From assembly GCA_041752115.1 (NCBI GenBank), contig JBGSHS010000119.1:62001-126000 (forward strand): a stretch of 64,000 nucleotides of DNA, in the 5' to 3' direction. This DNA comes from JAJRVM01 sp041752115. Its GTDB lineage: Bacteria > Planctomycetota > Planctomycetia > Pirellulales > Pirellulaceae. The notes beneath the pieces are model-generated. The model ran no database searches and was not told the origin of the DNA. It was given only the letters and a program-made list of their open reading frames with translations. The translations under genes and the position numbers were made by a program. Shown here piece after piece: positions 8,623-17,559 of this stretch. How positions within the stretch are numbered: position 1 is the stretch's first letter; each line of letters opens with the position of its first letter.

Positions 8623-10161
8623 ATGGACCGTCGCCAGTTTCTCCAGTCAACGGCCGCATTGGCAGGAGCGTCGCTGGCCCCCGGCGCCACGCTCAGGCAT
8701 GGTGATGCTTCCGCATCCGAGACATCACAGCAATCCAAGTCATACGACTATCGGATTGCCTTCGGCGCTTGGATTAACGACATGCGGAGCGATCCGACGC
8801 CGCTGACCAACTGGCCCGCTCCTCAGTTCGATGAGTGTACTGTCGACAGCACAATCGCCGTAATGGACCTGATGCGAGAGACCGGTTGCCAATGGCTCGA
8901 TGCCTTCGGCCTCTGGGCGACACGAGCCTACCCGTTGGACATTGTAAGTGCCTTCGAGGACGAACAACGCAAACCACGGCTCCAGAAACTGTTTCGTGCC
9001 GCGGAGCAGCGCGACATCAAGCTGGTGCTGCCGCTGGGGCTGATGACTTGGGGCTATGACGAAATCATCGAGAAGGATCCCGAGGTGCGCCGGCAGGACG
9101 GAGTGCCAAACCCACACAAGTCGGCGATGTGCGGCAGTCAGGAGAAATCGTGGCACTACATCGAGAAGCTGATCGACACCGGCATGCAGCAGTATCCGTT
9201 TGCGGGTGTTCACATCGAGTCAGCGGATCTCGGCTGGTGCTCCTGTCCCCAATGCGCGGGGAAAGACGGCGTCGTCGGATACAACTGCCGCGTCAACATG
9301 CGGGCCGCGGACTATATCAAAGCCAAGTATCCCGGCACGATCACCTACTCAATACCCATTAATTGGCTCTCAGGAGCCATGCCGGAGTCGGGAGTGATTA
9401 ATCAGTTCTCCGACGAGGAGATGGGACACGTGATCGAGCTGAGCAAACACATCGACATCTTCATGGACCAGGGGCACAGCTGGCGATTTGTGCCTGACAA
9501 CAGGATTAACGAGCTCAAGTGTGCCTATGGCACTTCGGGCGGACGTTGGCTCTATCATTCCGCGCGCTATGACCGGCTGGCTTTCTTTGTGCCGAGCCCC
9601 AAACAGACCGTGGAGAACCTGAGAGCTCACCACGATCTGGGGGCCCGGGCGTGCCTCTTTTATCAGGGCCCCCTCGTGAATCCGGGCGTGGAGATTGACA
9701 AAATGGCCGGCTTCATGGCCCTGGCCAATGTCGAGCGCGGCTGGGAAGAGATTCTCGACGAGATTATTCAGACGAAGTACCGACCCAGGAAGCCCGAGTC
9801 GGCTCAGCGGCTGCGCGATCTGCTGGCCGCCGTCGAAGACGGATACTACTGGCAGTGGATCGATGCAGACCAACGGTTCTTTGAAATCTGGAAGATCCCG
9901 CCGCGATGCGAATGGAAGCTGAACGACGCATTGTTCGGCACCTCGCCCGACCCAGCCATGTACCTGCTGGAACCGTATCTCACCAAAGAAGGACGCGTTG
10001 CCTACAAGTCAGCACTCACGTCCGCACTCGCTGCGCTCGACGAAATCCGCGGCGACTTCGATGACGAGGGGCGCATCGAGCGGATGCGCCGCTGCCTGAT
10101 CGTCAGCTGTCACATCCTCAACTCCGTCATCGCCGCCAAAGGCGAACCTGGCTGGGGGTAA
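8623..10161 (+). CDS. Tat-exported TIM-barrel protein, putative glycoside hydrolase
   Basis: A 512-residue protein that opens with a twin-arginine signal (MDRRQFLQSTAALAGASLAPG) behind GGAGG with suitable spacing. The body alternates strands and helices like a TIM barrel: CQWLDAFGLWATRAYP, DIKLVLPLGLMTWGYDEII, then PFAGVHIESADLGWCSCPQC. An acidic residue followed by a CxCPxC pair is seen in several glycosidase-like families (DUF4838, alpha-glucuronidase and GH20 relatives). WINDMRSDPTPLTNWPAPQF follows the signal. No specific family can be named with confidence. The SGNH hydrolase gene starts 89 bp downstream, so the two probably form an operon and may act on one substrate. Confidence 0.75.
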   Translation: MDRRQFLQSTAALAGASLAPGATLRHGDASASETSQQSKSYDYRIAFGAWINDMRSDPTPLTNWPAPQFDECTVDSTIAVMDLMRETGCQWLDAFGLWATRAYPLDIVSAFEDEQRKPRLQKLFRAAEQRDIKLVLPLGLMTWGYDEIIEKDPEVRRQDGVPNPHKSAMCGSQEKSWHYIEKLIDTGMQQYPFAGVHIESADLGWCSCPQCAGKDGVVGYNCRVNMRAADYIKAKYPGTITYSIPINWLSGAMPESGVINQFSDEEMGHVIELSKHIDIFMDQGHSWRFVPDNRINELKCAYGTSGGRWLYHSARYDRLAFFVPSPKQTVENLRAHHDLGARACLFYQGPLVNPGVEIDKMAGFMALANVERGWEEILDEIIQTKYRPRKPESAQRLRDLLAAVEDGYYWQWIDADQRFFEIWKIPPRCEWKLNDALFGTSPDPAMYLLEPYLTKEGRVAYKSALTSALAALDEIRGDFDDEGRIERMRRCLIVSCHILNSVIAAKGEPGWG

Positions 10162-10250
10162 TCAGTCGCCAGCGCGGGACATGGCAGAACGTTTGTCCCC
10201 TGTTGACGCGACCTCGATGACGCGGGAAGACTGAAGAAGGATACTCGAAA

Positions 10251-11609
10251 ATGAACCTGGCAATGCGAAACTGGTCCGTACTGTTGGTCATGTGCGTTGG
10301 CAATGCCGTCACTGTGGTGGGGCAGGCCGAAGACACGAAAAATCCCAGCGTCGCCAATATTCAGCGCACCATGTCCCGCATTGCGGCGTCAACGCCCCAG
10401 CACCCGGCCACCGTGCGGTGGCAGTTCTATGGCCAATCGATTACCGCGCAGGCCTGGACGAAGCTGGTAGAAGAAGATCTCGTGCGTCGATTCCCCACCG
10501 TCAACTTCATCTTTCAGAACCCAGCCATCGGAGGATTCACGTCGCCCGCTCTGATCCGAACGGCCGAGCACGATCTCTATCCCTGGTACCCCGACCTGCT
10601 GGTCTTTCACGTCTACGGTCCCGTTGACAAGTATGAGGAGATCATCCGCGATGTGCGCGCTCGAACGACCGCTGAGATCGTACTCTGGACCAGCCACCTC
10701 AGTGCACACGAAACGCTCGACAAAGACCCGGACGCCGATTCGCGTATCGTCGCGATCCGGGAAATTGCCAGAAAATACGAGTGCACCCTGATCGACGTCC
10801 GCAAGAAGTGGATGGAGGTTCTCCAACAGCGACACCTCGAACCGTCGGCATTACTCTCGGACAGCGTCCATCTCAACGAGGAGGGCGTCCAATTGCTGGC
10901 TTCGCTGGTCGCACCAGAACTGGTCTGTGTACCATCCCTGACAACGACACCGCAGGCGGGAGAAGTCCTGGAGTTTTCGCTCAGCTCGCCTGCTGTCAGT
11001 CGCGACGAGGCAGGCAATCTCACGCTGGCCTTTACGGGCAACCGCGTCGTTGCCGTTTCCGACGGCGGAGGGAGCGGCACAGCGGACGTGCTGCTCGACG
11101 GTCAGTCGATGTCGGAACGCCGCGAACTCTGGGCTGCCACGCGTCCGAGCCCAGCGCCGCAAATGTGGATGCCCGCTGTCAAACAAGTGTCGTTTGAACA
11201 GACACCGGTGTGCGAAAAGTGGACCCTGACCTGCCTGAAGGACTCCACTCCAGATGCTCAGCGAGTGCACTTCAGAGTACAGGGGTCCGTCACTGGCGAC
11301 GACGGCGAAGGCTACAGTGACCAACGGTTTGTCTCACGATCGGGACGAGTCGTTATCGAACCAGATGACTGGCACCTCGCCTGGTGCCTCGGCTATAAAC
11401 AGCTCCAACTTCCCGCCAATTTCCCGATTACCTGGGAGACCTACCCGACTTTTGCCACGACATACTCCGCGCAGAAAGCAAACACCGAGACAGTTCTCGT
11501 CCAGAATTGCAGCAATGAGCCGCATCAGCTCACCCTGCGCGGAGCCGCCGCTCAGCTCGCTCTGCGGGCCTTTCGTGTGTACCGGCCGTCACCCATCAAT
11601 TCGCGCTGA
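10251..11609 (+). CDS. Secreted SGNH/GDSL-type hydrolase
   Basis: A 452-residue protein with a signal peptide (WSVLLVMCVGNAVTVVGQA) and AAGGA nine bases before the ATG. The catalytic Ser lies in WQFYGQSIT (Ser63), where most relatives have GDS. Gly/Asn block residues follow (FQNPAIGGF), and the Asp-His pair is in LLSDSVHLNEEG (Asp204, His207). About 220 further residues form a predicted beta-rich accessory region. SGNH enzymes of this kind deacetylate or de-esterify polysaccharides; that activity is a family-based guess. Second gene of the pair with the Tat-exported protein. Confidence 0.82.
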   Translation: MNLAMRNWSVLLVMCVGNAVTVVGQAEDTKNPSVANIQRTMSRIAASTPQHPATVRWQFYGQSITAQAWTKLVEEDLVRRFPTVNFIFQNPAIGGFTSPALIRTAEHDLYPWYPDLLVFHVYGPVDKYEEIIRDVRARTTAEIVLWTSHLSAHETLDKDPDADSRIVAIREIARKYECTLIDVRKKWMEVLQQRHLEPSALLSDSVHLNEEGVQLLASLVAPELVCVPSLTTTPQAGEVLEFSLSSPAVSRDEAGNLTLAFTGNRVVAVSDGGGSGTADVLLDGQSMSERRELWAATRPSPAPQMWMPAVKQVSFEQTPVCEKWTLTCLKDSTPDAQRVHFRVQGSVTGDDGEGYSDQRFVSRSGRVVIEPDDWHLAWCLGYKQLQLPANFPITWETYPTFATTYSAQKANTETVLVQNCSNEPHQLTLRGAAAQLALRAFRVYRPSPINSR

Positions 11610-12232
11610 CGCACGCCGCCACTGGTGCATCGTAACAACTTGGTTTTCCGGTGCGCCGTCGCCGACACGACACTGGCCACGCACCGGTAGTTGTCGCGTT
11701 TGGCGACCAGTGCGCTGCCAACGCTCTAACTGCAGGTCGAGTGTCAACAGACCTCTTGGTGCCAAATCATGCGTCCGCTGGCACAGCTCCGGCAAGGAAA
11801 CGATGGCCAGCATCACACAGAGCATGGCCAACCCGAATTGTCTGCGGCAACAGAGCACCTGGGCAAACCGTCACATCTCACTTCCGACGTACTCCTCCGG
11901 CGGCATACGAGCATCGATGCTCGCGCTGTACGGAATCCGGACATTTACTGCCCGAGCCCCGTGCCAAGCAACGGGCTCACCTACCTCTGCAGACTTAGGA
12001 GCTCTAACAAAACCGCTTGTTCAAGGCACTGCCAGCGCCACGAGGGCCGCCCGCCTCAGCCCCGCGCCGTGGGACGTCAGGAGGATGCGGTCCCACCGTC
12101 CCTGGTTCATTCCCCATGCGTTGGCATGCGGCTTGCACGTTCTGTCCGGAAGACTGCGGAAAGAGGCCGGTGTAGGCCCGAGTTCGCAACAAACAGACAG
12201 CAAGTTACGATCCAATCACAGGAGCTTTGGAC
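11610..12232. other. Intergenic; possible small signal-peptide-like frame on minus strand
   Basis: No firm gene. On the minus strand, 11858 to 11589 reads as 89 codons from a GTG with a hydrophobic start (QFGLAMLCVMLAIVSLPEL) that resembles a signal peptide. It has no ribosome site, overlaps the end of the SGNH gene by 21 bp and has low-complexity Arg/Gln downstream. It may be a gene relic. The last ~100 bp should hold the promoter of the DUF892 gene. Confidence 0.3.
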
Positions 12233-12745
12233 ATGGGTATTTTCACCAGTAAGCAGTTCAACAATCTGGAAGATCTGTTTTGGGACGAAGTGCGCGATCT
12301 ATACGATGCGGAGCATCGCATCGCCTCCGAACTGCCCAAGATGGCTGGTGCCGCCGAGGACCCGATGCTCAAACAGGCGTTTGAAGAACACCTGGGGCAG
12401 ACCAAGAACCAGATCAAGCGTCTGGAACAGGTGTTCGAGCATCACGGGCGCAAGCCTGACCGGGTGACCTGCGAAGGCATTAAAGGACTGGCCAGCGAAG
12501 GGAGTGACATCGTGAGCGCCCATGGCTCGCCACAGGTGAAGGATGCAGCCCTGATCGCCGCCGCGCAGCGCGTGGAGCATTACGAGATGGCCGGCTATGG
12601 TTCCGCACGGACGTTTGCCCAGTATCTGGGCGACTCGTTCTCGGCTGACCTCCTGCAGCAAACGCTCGACGAGGAAGGAGCCACCGACCACAAGCTCACC
12701 GATATCGCGATGCGGCGAGTCAACACCCAAGCGCAACGCGCTTGA
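12233..12745 (+). CDS. DUF892 (YciE/YciF-type) ferritin-like protein
   Basis: A 170-residue cytoplasmic four-helix protein. The ATG at 12233 follows AGGAG by eight bases; an in-frame TTG six bases earlier is a poorer start. The DUF892 pattern is complete: LEDLFWDEVRDLYDAEHRI, LPKMAGAAEDPMLKQAFEEHL, QIKRLEQVFEHHGR, then a second helical pair with AAQRVEHYEMAGYGSARTFA. The paired Glu and His residues (EEH, EHHG, VEHYEMAGY) fit the di-iron ligand arrangement of ferritin-like folds. In other bacteria these are stress-induced proteins of unsettled function. It stands alone and ends in a strong hairpin. Confidence 0.92.
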   Translation: MGIFTSKQFNNLEDLFWDEVRDLYDAEHRIASELPKMAGAAEDPMLKQAFEEHLGQTKNQIKRLEQVFEHHGRKPDRVTCEGIKGLASEGSDIVSAHGSPQVKDAALIAAAQRVEHYEMAGYGSARTFAQYLGDSFSADLLQQTLDEEGATDHKLTDIAMRRVNTQAQRA

Positions 12746-12768
12746 GCCCACCTGAGTGAAAAGACCGT

Positions 12769-12803
12769 GCTTTCCCACCTGCGCTCATAGCAGGTGGGAA
12801 AGC
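12769..12803 (+). terminator. Hairpin terminator after DUF892 gene
   Basis: A perfect 14-bp inverted repeat (gctttcccacctgc / gcaggtgggaaagc) with a 7-base loop (gctcata), beginning 24 bases after the stop codon. There is no T-run after the stem, so it is either a weak intrinsic terminator or an mRNA 3'-end stabiliser. Confidence 0.65.
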
Positions 12804-13016
12804 CGCGTGTGGCAATATCCAAATCGCGAGCGGCCGTTTGCCGCTAAGGGACGACTCAAGAATAACTTCGCCAAGTTCTAAAGTCGGTCGAATGGCTCGC
12901 AGGCACTGGCTCCGCTCGCGGAGATCGCGTCTGCAAGATGGAAGGCTGCCACGCCGCTCGCTCAGGAGAGTGGCACCCGCCTCGTACGAATTGTCGAAGT
13001 TGTTCTTGAGTGATTC

Positions 13017-13691
13017 CTAAGTAGGGCCCCCAGCCTGACCTGTCACAGCCTCCCGCAGCTTCTCGGCCAACTCATCGGCTTTGCTGAGCAGCAGGGCATC
13101 CTGCTCCAGGGCATTGATGCCGACTGAAGTCACTGTTGCTTCTGGCCCGTAGAGCATTTTTATGCCACTTACCACACAGTCATCACCGTGCCCACAGCGC
13201 ACGCACGGAACATTGCCCTGAATCACCATCGTCCCCAGGTTGGTAATACCCTCCTCCATCATCCAGAAAGCAAGTTGTGACGTGGCAGTCTCGGCAGCCG
13301 GCGGCAGGCCAGGGACGCCGGGTGTACAAGCCGTGGTGATCACCGACACGCCAAACTTGTTGGCATTACCGCCTGCGCGATGACGATGACAGTACATACG
13401 TTCCATGAACGCTTTCGTACGAGCGTCCAGGCTGCTGTAGGGGGTATATCCGCCAATGACGAAGGCCGTGGCCTCGCGAAACAGGGCGGCGAGCGACTGT
13501 CCGTCATCCTTCACAACACAGTGATTCGTGTTGACACACCCCAGGCAAGCCCGGCAGGGCTCGACATCCAGGTCGCTCAGTTTCACAAACTGGCTGGTCA
13601 ACCCGCTCTTCTCCAGAATCCGCTTGATTGCTCGATCCGTGTTGCTGTTTGGAATCGGGCTCCCGCTAATACCCAGTAACGTTGCGGCCAT
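13017..13691 (-). CDS. Iron-sulfur flavoprotein (NADPH-dependent FMN reductase-like)
   Basis: A 224-residue cytoplasmic flavodoxin-fold protein. GISGSPIPNSNTDRAI near the N-terminus is the FMN phosphate-binding loop. EPCRACLGCVNTNHC gives a CX2CX2CX5C cluster (Cys46, 49, 52, 58), the signature of archaeal/bacterial iron-sulfur flavoproteins that bind a 4Fe-4S cluster. FVIGGYTPYSSLDARTKAFMERMY is the second FMN-contact block. A further cysteine group (VPCVRCGHGDDC) lies near residue 165 and is not part of the usual signature. AAGGGAT precedes the ATG. It would pass electrons between flavin and the cluster; partner and physiological substrate are unknown. Confidence 0.85.
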   Translation of the reverse strand: MAATLLGISGSPIPNSNTDRAIKRILEKSGLTSQFVKLSDLDVEPCRACLGCVNTNHCVVKDDGQSLAALFREATAFVIGGYTPYSSLDARTKAFMERMYCHRHRAGGNANKFGVSVITTACTPGVPGLPPAAETATSQLAFWMMEEGITNLGTMVIQGNVPCVRCGHGDDCVVSGIKMLYGPEATVTSVGINALEQDALLLSKADELAEKLREAVTGQAGGPT

Positions 13692-13912
13692 ACCGGTATC
13701 CCTTGCTCCCTAGCTTGAAACGACATCTCCGCCAGATCGTATTGTAACGACGGACCATTCAGTACATAGGCGGGAGACGATCGGCCGCGAGTCGGCGTGT
13801 CGGGCAAAGCTGCCATCCACGCCGACAACTGACTTTCGCACCTCGCGTGGGAATCGCGACGGACCAACCCGCTATCGCAAGGTCCAGTTGTCTCGAGGTC
13901 GGACCGGGCGAA

Positions 13913-14443
13913 TCAGGAGCCGATTGGCAGTTCAAACCGAATCGAACCCTCGTCAGTTCCCGCTCCACCTCGCCGGAATCCATTCTTCTCCAGCACCCGG
14001 ATCGATGCGGTCAGATCGGGAAACGTGTCGGCCACGACCTTTCGTAGTACCGGATGCTGTCTGGCCCAGTCCAGAAAACCGCGCAGAGCCTCTGTGGCAT
14101 AGCCGTGGCCATGGAACTGATCAAGCAGCGAGTAACCGATAATTATCTGACCAGCTTCGTCTGGCAGGCCGCAGCCACCAACCGCTCCGATCAGGGTCGT
14201 CCTTCCCGATGCATCCAGCAGCAAGATGTACCAGGCAGTCCATCCAACAGCCGCTGCATTGGCGGTTACTGCCGAAAGAAAGAACTGGCGGGCGTTTTCG
14301 TCATAGAGCGGAGTTGGCCAGTTGCCAGGAACGTCGGCCTGCAGCGCCTCAGCCAACTGCCCCAGGTCGCTCTCGGCCTGTAGCAGCTCCTTGGTCGCCG
14401 CAATCAGCTCCAACCGATCCAATCGGACCGCGAGTCGCGACAT
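13913..14443 (-). CDS. GNAT-family N-acetyltransferase
   Basis: A 176-residue protein. The chosen ATG at 14443 (MSRLAVRLDRLELIAAT) follows AAGGAGA by six bases; an upstream in-frame start adds six residues. The RimJ/RimL-like GNAT pattern is present: LDASGRTTLIGAVGGCGLP, then IIIGYSLLDQFHGHGYATEAL, which includes the acetyl-CoA pyrophosphate loop (QFHGHGYA), and TASIRVLEKNGFRR at the C-terminal strand. It probably acetylates an amine of a small molecule or protein terminus. It lies 30 bp downstream of the SRPBCC gene and is likely co-transcribed with it. Confidence 0.87.
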   Translation of the reverse strand: MSRLAVRLDRLELIAATKELLQAESDLGQLAEALQADVPGNWPTPLYDENARQFFLSAVTANAAAVGWTAWYILLLDASGRTTLIGAVGGCGLPDEAGQIIIGYSLLDQFHGHGYATEALRGFLDWARQHPVLRKVVADTFPDLTASIRVLEKNGFRRGGAGTDEGSIRFELPIGS

Positions 14444-14473
14444 GAATCTTCTCCTTGCCATCCGGTCGCTTGA

Positions 14474-14959
14474 CTACGTCAGCCACTTCAGCATGGTGCC
14501 TGTCGTCAGATAGTGGTTGAGCAGCTGCTCCAACTCCAAGATCTGCTTCTGGTACGATTCGTCACTCACTCTTGCCACGGCCTGGTTCCCTTCCTCATCC
14601 AGACCGGAGAGCACCTGCTGCCACTCGGCCTCAGTCGTTCCGTCTCCATTATCGGTCAACGTGATGCGGTAGCGTATCACGCGCCGTCCATTGAACCGCA
14701 TGAACTGGATCTCTTCGTTCGGCCGATAGACGCTGACCACCCAGACCTCCTCCCCATCGCCAGGAAACTCCGTGACGAAGATACAGTCGAGTTCGGCGAC
14801 TCCTGACCGAGAGTACAGCAGGCGGCAAGTCCACGGCTGTATCCACTCGTATTCCCGTGTAGGGCACAGAAGTGGGAACACCTTATCGGGCGTCGCCAGC
14901 AAATGCTGACGGCAGGTCCTGACGGCGCGCAGTCCCGCAAATCCACTGTTGCCATTCAT
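14474..14959 (-). CDS. SRPBCC-like ligand-binding protein
   Basis: A 161-residue protein from ATG 14959 (MNGNSGFAGLRAVRTCRQH), which has GGAGG eleven bases upstream. An upstream in-frame start at 15064 would add 35 polar residues. The sequence LATPDKVFPLLCPTREYEWI, followed by strands ending in a long C-terminal helix (DESYQKQILELEQLLNHYL), is the START/SRPBCC cradle layout. Such domains bind hydrophobic ligands; none is indicated. It is probably translated from one mRNA with the GNAT gene. Confidence 0.7.
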   Translation of the reverse strand: MNGNSGFAGLRAVRTCRQHLLATPDKVFPLLCPTREYEWIQPWTCRLLYSRSGVAELDCIFVTEFPGDGEEVWVVSVYRPNEEIQFMRFNGRRVIRYRITLTDNGDGTTEAEWQQVLSGLDEEGNQAVARVSDESYQKQILELEQLLNHYLTTGTMLKWLT

Positions 14960-15249
14960 CGTGCGTGCAACCTCCGAACCATTCGAGTTTCGCTGCTTTG
15001 AAACAGACACGGCATCGTGCTTGTCGACCGTTACGCGCTCGTCACTGTCACTTTTCCGCGGCACTCTGTCGCTGCCGCCACATCGGACACGCGTCTTCTG
15101 GCGCGCTGCACTGGCGAAGCTTGTGCCACCCTCAGACCAAGAGTCTACTCATTGTCCAACCGGCTGTCACGCCGCACGGCCACGACGAGGCCCCGCTGAC
15201 CAAATGCCCTCGTAGAACGCTCGCGGCGGACGGCAAGACGTGACTCTCT

Positions 15250-15290
15250 CACTTGGTAATTGGACATTCCGTGTTCGATATTCTGCGGTT
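15250..15290 (-). repeat. TTCGATATTC-family repeat, single terminal arm
   Basis: Forty-one bases that are the reverse-oriented counterpart of the arms at 19593, 19855 and 27745 (conserved: cacttgg, attgga, gttcgatattctgcggtt). No matching distal arm was seen nearby, so this is a half-element. Confidence 0.75.
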
Positions 15291-15449
15291 CAGACGGCTC
15301 TGTGATCGACTCCGCTTCCTGGCGAACGTAAGATAGTCGCTGGTCAATCCCTGTTGTCTTTCTTGTTAGGGCACTGTCCGATGGGCGCTGAGCAGTCTCC
15401 TGCGATTGCGTTTGACGGCAGGATCGACCTGGCGAGCGCGTCCAGGGAG

Positions 15450-17351
15450 ATGAGGTGGCTCTCGACCGCGCTGCTTGTACTGCTTACCGGCCCCAAGCTC
15501 GCCGCGGAACCTCCTGATCAGGGCGGTGCGCCAATACACCGCAGTGCGGCAGTCGAGGCCCCACTCGCCCCGATCGTGGTGGCACCAGCAGGAAACAAAC
15601 AACTCGCCGTGCTCGGCTCCACTGGACGCCGCCTGCTGCTGGTTGATCGCACAAGCGGTGGTCTGCTCCACACCATCGAGCTCCCGGCCGAAGCAAGTGG
15701 CATGATCGTGCAGGACCGGACCGCTTTCGTCACAACGAGCGAACCCGCGGGACGTCTGCTCCAGATCGACCTGGACCGACACGTCGTCGAGCGGAATTGG
15801 CGCGTGGGACACATGCCCACGGCGCCGTTGTTGAGCCCCGATGGGAACCGAATCTACCTGGCAAATCGCTTCGAGAACCGAGTGCGATCGATCGACCTGA
15901 CGACGGGAGCTGCATTGTTTGCTGAAGTGATCCGTGAGCCGGTAGCGATGGTGCTGAGCCCACACGGCAGGCACCTGTTCGTGGCCAATCATCTCCCACA
16001 CGTGCGGCCGTTTCTCGATGACGAAAATCCGACGATGAGCGCCGAGGCCTCGGTGGTCGACGTCAAGACCATGCAGGTGATCCGCCACATTGAACTTCCC
16101 AATGGAAGTCAAAGCCTGCGAGGGGTCGCCATTTCACGCGATGGCGAGTATGTGGTCGTCACTCACGTCCTGAGCAACTTCGTCGTTCCGACGATGGAGA
16201 TTGCCGGTGGAGCGATGAACCGTAACGCGATCTCTCTCCTACGCACTGGATCACTTGACCTGCTGGCAACCGTCGTGCTCGATGACCCCGATTGCGGAGC
16301 AGCCAACCCATGGTCGGTCTGCTTTGCAGAAGATGGCCAGAGCCTGATCGTTACTCATGCCGGCGCGCACGAGCTCAGCGTCATCGACTGGACCGCACTA
16401 CTCGAACGTGCCACGTCACTCGGGAGGACCGCAGCCATGTTCGACGAGCGGTCACTGAACGCCATGTCGGGAATTCGGCAACGCATCAAATTGCCCTTGA
16501 GCGGCCCGCGGTCGGTGTGCGAAGTCGATGGCACGGCCTATGTGGCCGGCTTCTTCTCCGATAATTTCGTCGCAGTCGATCTGGGGCAGACGCCGCCTGC
16601 CGTTCGGGCGATCCAGCTTGACCTCCCCCGTGCGCCAACGCTCGCCCGCCTTGGTGAACAGTATTTCCATGACGCGACACTCTGCTTCCAGCACTGGCAG
16701 AGCTGTGCCAGTTGCCATCCGGATGGTCGTGCCGACGCGCTCTATTGGGATCTGCTCAACGACGGACTTGGCAACACCAAGAACACCAAGAGTCTGCTGA
16801 TGGCCGCACTCACGCCGCCAGTGATGTCTCGCGGCGTACGGGCCGACGCCGGCATGGCGGTCGCCGCCGGAATTCGTCACATTCAGTTTTCCGAGCCCTC
16901 ACCGCAACAGACCGAGGCAATCGAACAATACCTGCGCGAGATGAAAGCTGTGCCGAGCCCGTATCTGAACGCTGGCGAGTTGGAATCGCCCAAGACCGAA
17001 GAGGAATCGTGTGCCAAATGCCATGTTCCCGGCGTGCCACGGGGCGTGCTCACGCCATCCGCTCGGCGCGGCAAGGAACTGTTTGAGGGCCGGGCCGGTT
17101 GCTCGACGTGCCATCCCCATCCCCATTTCACGTCCCAACAGACGATGGACGCCGGACTCGGGACCAGCGTGAAATACGACATCCCCAGCCTGATCGAAGC
17201 GTGGCGCACCGCTCCCTACCTGCATCACGGCGATGCTCTGTCGCTCGAAGAGACGCTCACCAACTACAATCACCTGCAGTTGCGCGGCAAGACCAGCGAT
17301 CTAGCTCCATCGCAGCTCGCAGACCTGCTCGAATATGTGCGGTCACTCTGA
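15450..17351 (+). CDS. Secreted beta-propeller/multiheme c-type cytochrome
   Basis: A 633-residue protein from ATG 15450, whose N-terminus (MRWLSTALLVLLTGPKLAA) is a signal peptide; in-frame starts at 15354 and 15381 lie further upstream and lack a signal. Residues ~25-390 are propeller blades of the YncE/YVTN type (LLSPDGNRIYLANRFENRV, VAISRDGEYVVVTH, VCFAEDGQSLIVTHAG). The C-terminal third has three CxxCH heme sites: CASCH (Cys419), CAKCH (Cys521) and CSTCH (Cys551). GNTKNTKSLLMAA and YDIPSLIEAWRTAPYLHHG recall di-heme peroxidase/MauG-like cytochromes. It is probably a periplasmic electron-transfer or oxidase protein. It is monocistronic and flanked by repeat elements on both sides. Confidence 0.83.
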   Translation: MRWLSTALLVLLTGPKLAAEPPDQGGAPIHRSAAVEAPLAPIVVAPAGNKQLAVLGSTGRRLLLVDRTSGGLLHTIELPAEASGMIVQDRTAFVTTSEPAGRLLQIDLDRHVVERNWRVGHMPTAPLLSPDGNRIYLANRFENRVRSIDLTTGAALFAEVIREPVAMVLSPHGRHLFVANHLPHVRPFLDDENPTMSAEASVVDVKTMQVIRHIELPNGSQSLRGVAISRDGEYVVVTHVLSNFVVPTMEIAGGAMNRNAISLLRTGSLDLLATVVLDDPDCGAANPWSVCFAEDGQSLIVTHAGAHELSVIDWTALLERATSLGRTAAMFDERSLNAMSGIRQRIKLPLSGPRSVCEVDGTAYVAGFFSDNFVAVDLGQTPPAVRAIQLDLPRAPTLARLGEQYFHDATLCFQHWQSCASCHPDGRADALYWDLLNDGLGNTKNTKSLLMAALTPPVMSRGVRADAGMAVAAGIRHIQFSEPSPQQTEAIEQYLREMKAVPSPYLNAGELESPKTEEESCAKCHVPGVPRGVLTPSARRGKELFEGRAGCSTCHPHPHFTSQQTMDAGLGTSVKYDIPSLIEAWRTAPYLHHGDALSLEETLTNYNHLQLRGKTSDLAPSQLADLLEYVRSL

Positions 17352-17397
17352 TGGGTTACGTCTTATGTCAGGTGCCAAATGACCGTGCGCAGAGGAA

Positions 17398-17522
17398 ATG
17401 ACGAATGACGAAGTACCCAATGACGAATGGAATGGCGAAGTTCGAATGACGAATGCGGAACCGAATTGCCTCTTAGGCTCGCATTCCTCTTGACAGTTGA
17501 TCGCTTGGTTTTCGTTCGTCAT
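17398..17522. repeat. ATGACGAATG-type intergenic element with inverted ends
   Basis: The left part contains four copies of the core ATGACGAATG/ACGAAT (17398-17455). The right end (17511-17522, ttcgttcgtcat) is the inverted form. About 125 bp fill the gap between the cytochrome and phosphatase genes, which converge here. Confidence 0.7.
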
Positions 17523-17559
17523 GGGCAGCCGCACAGAGCGCGAGACCACGCTCGCCGAT

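Noticed and set aside
11254..12252. 332-codon plus-strand frame
   Set aside because: It overlaps the SGNH gene end and the DUF892 start in another frame and has a Ser/Arg/Thr-rich composition without domains.
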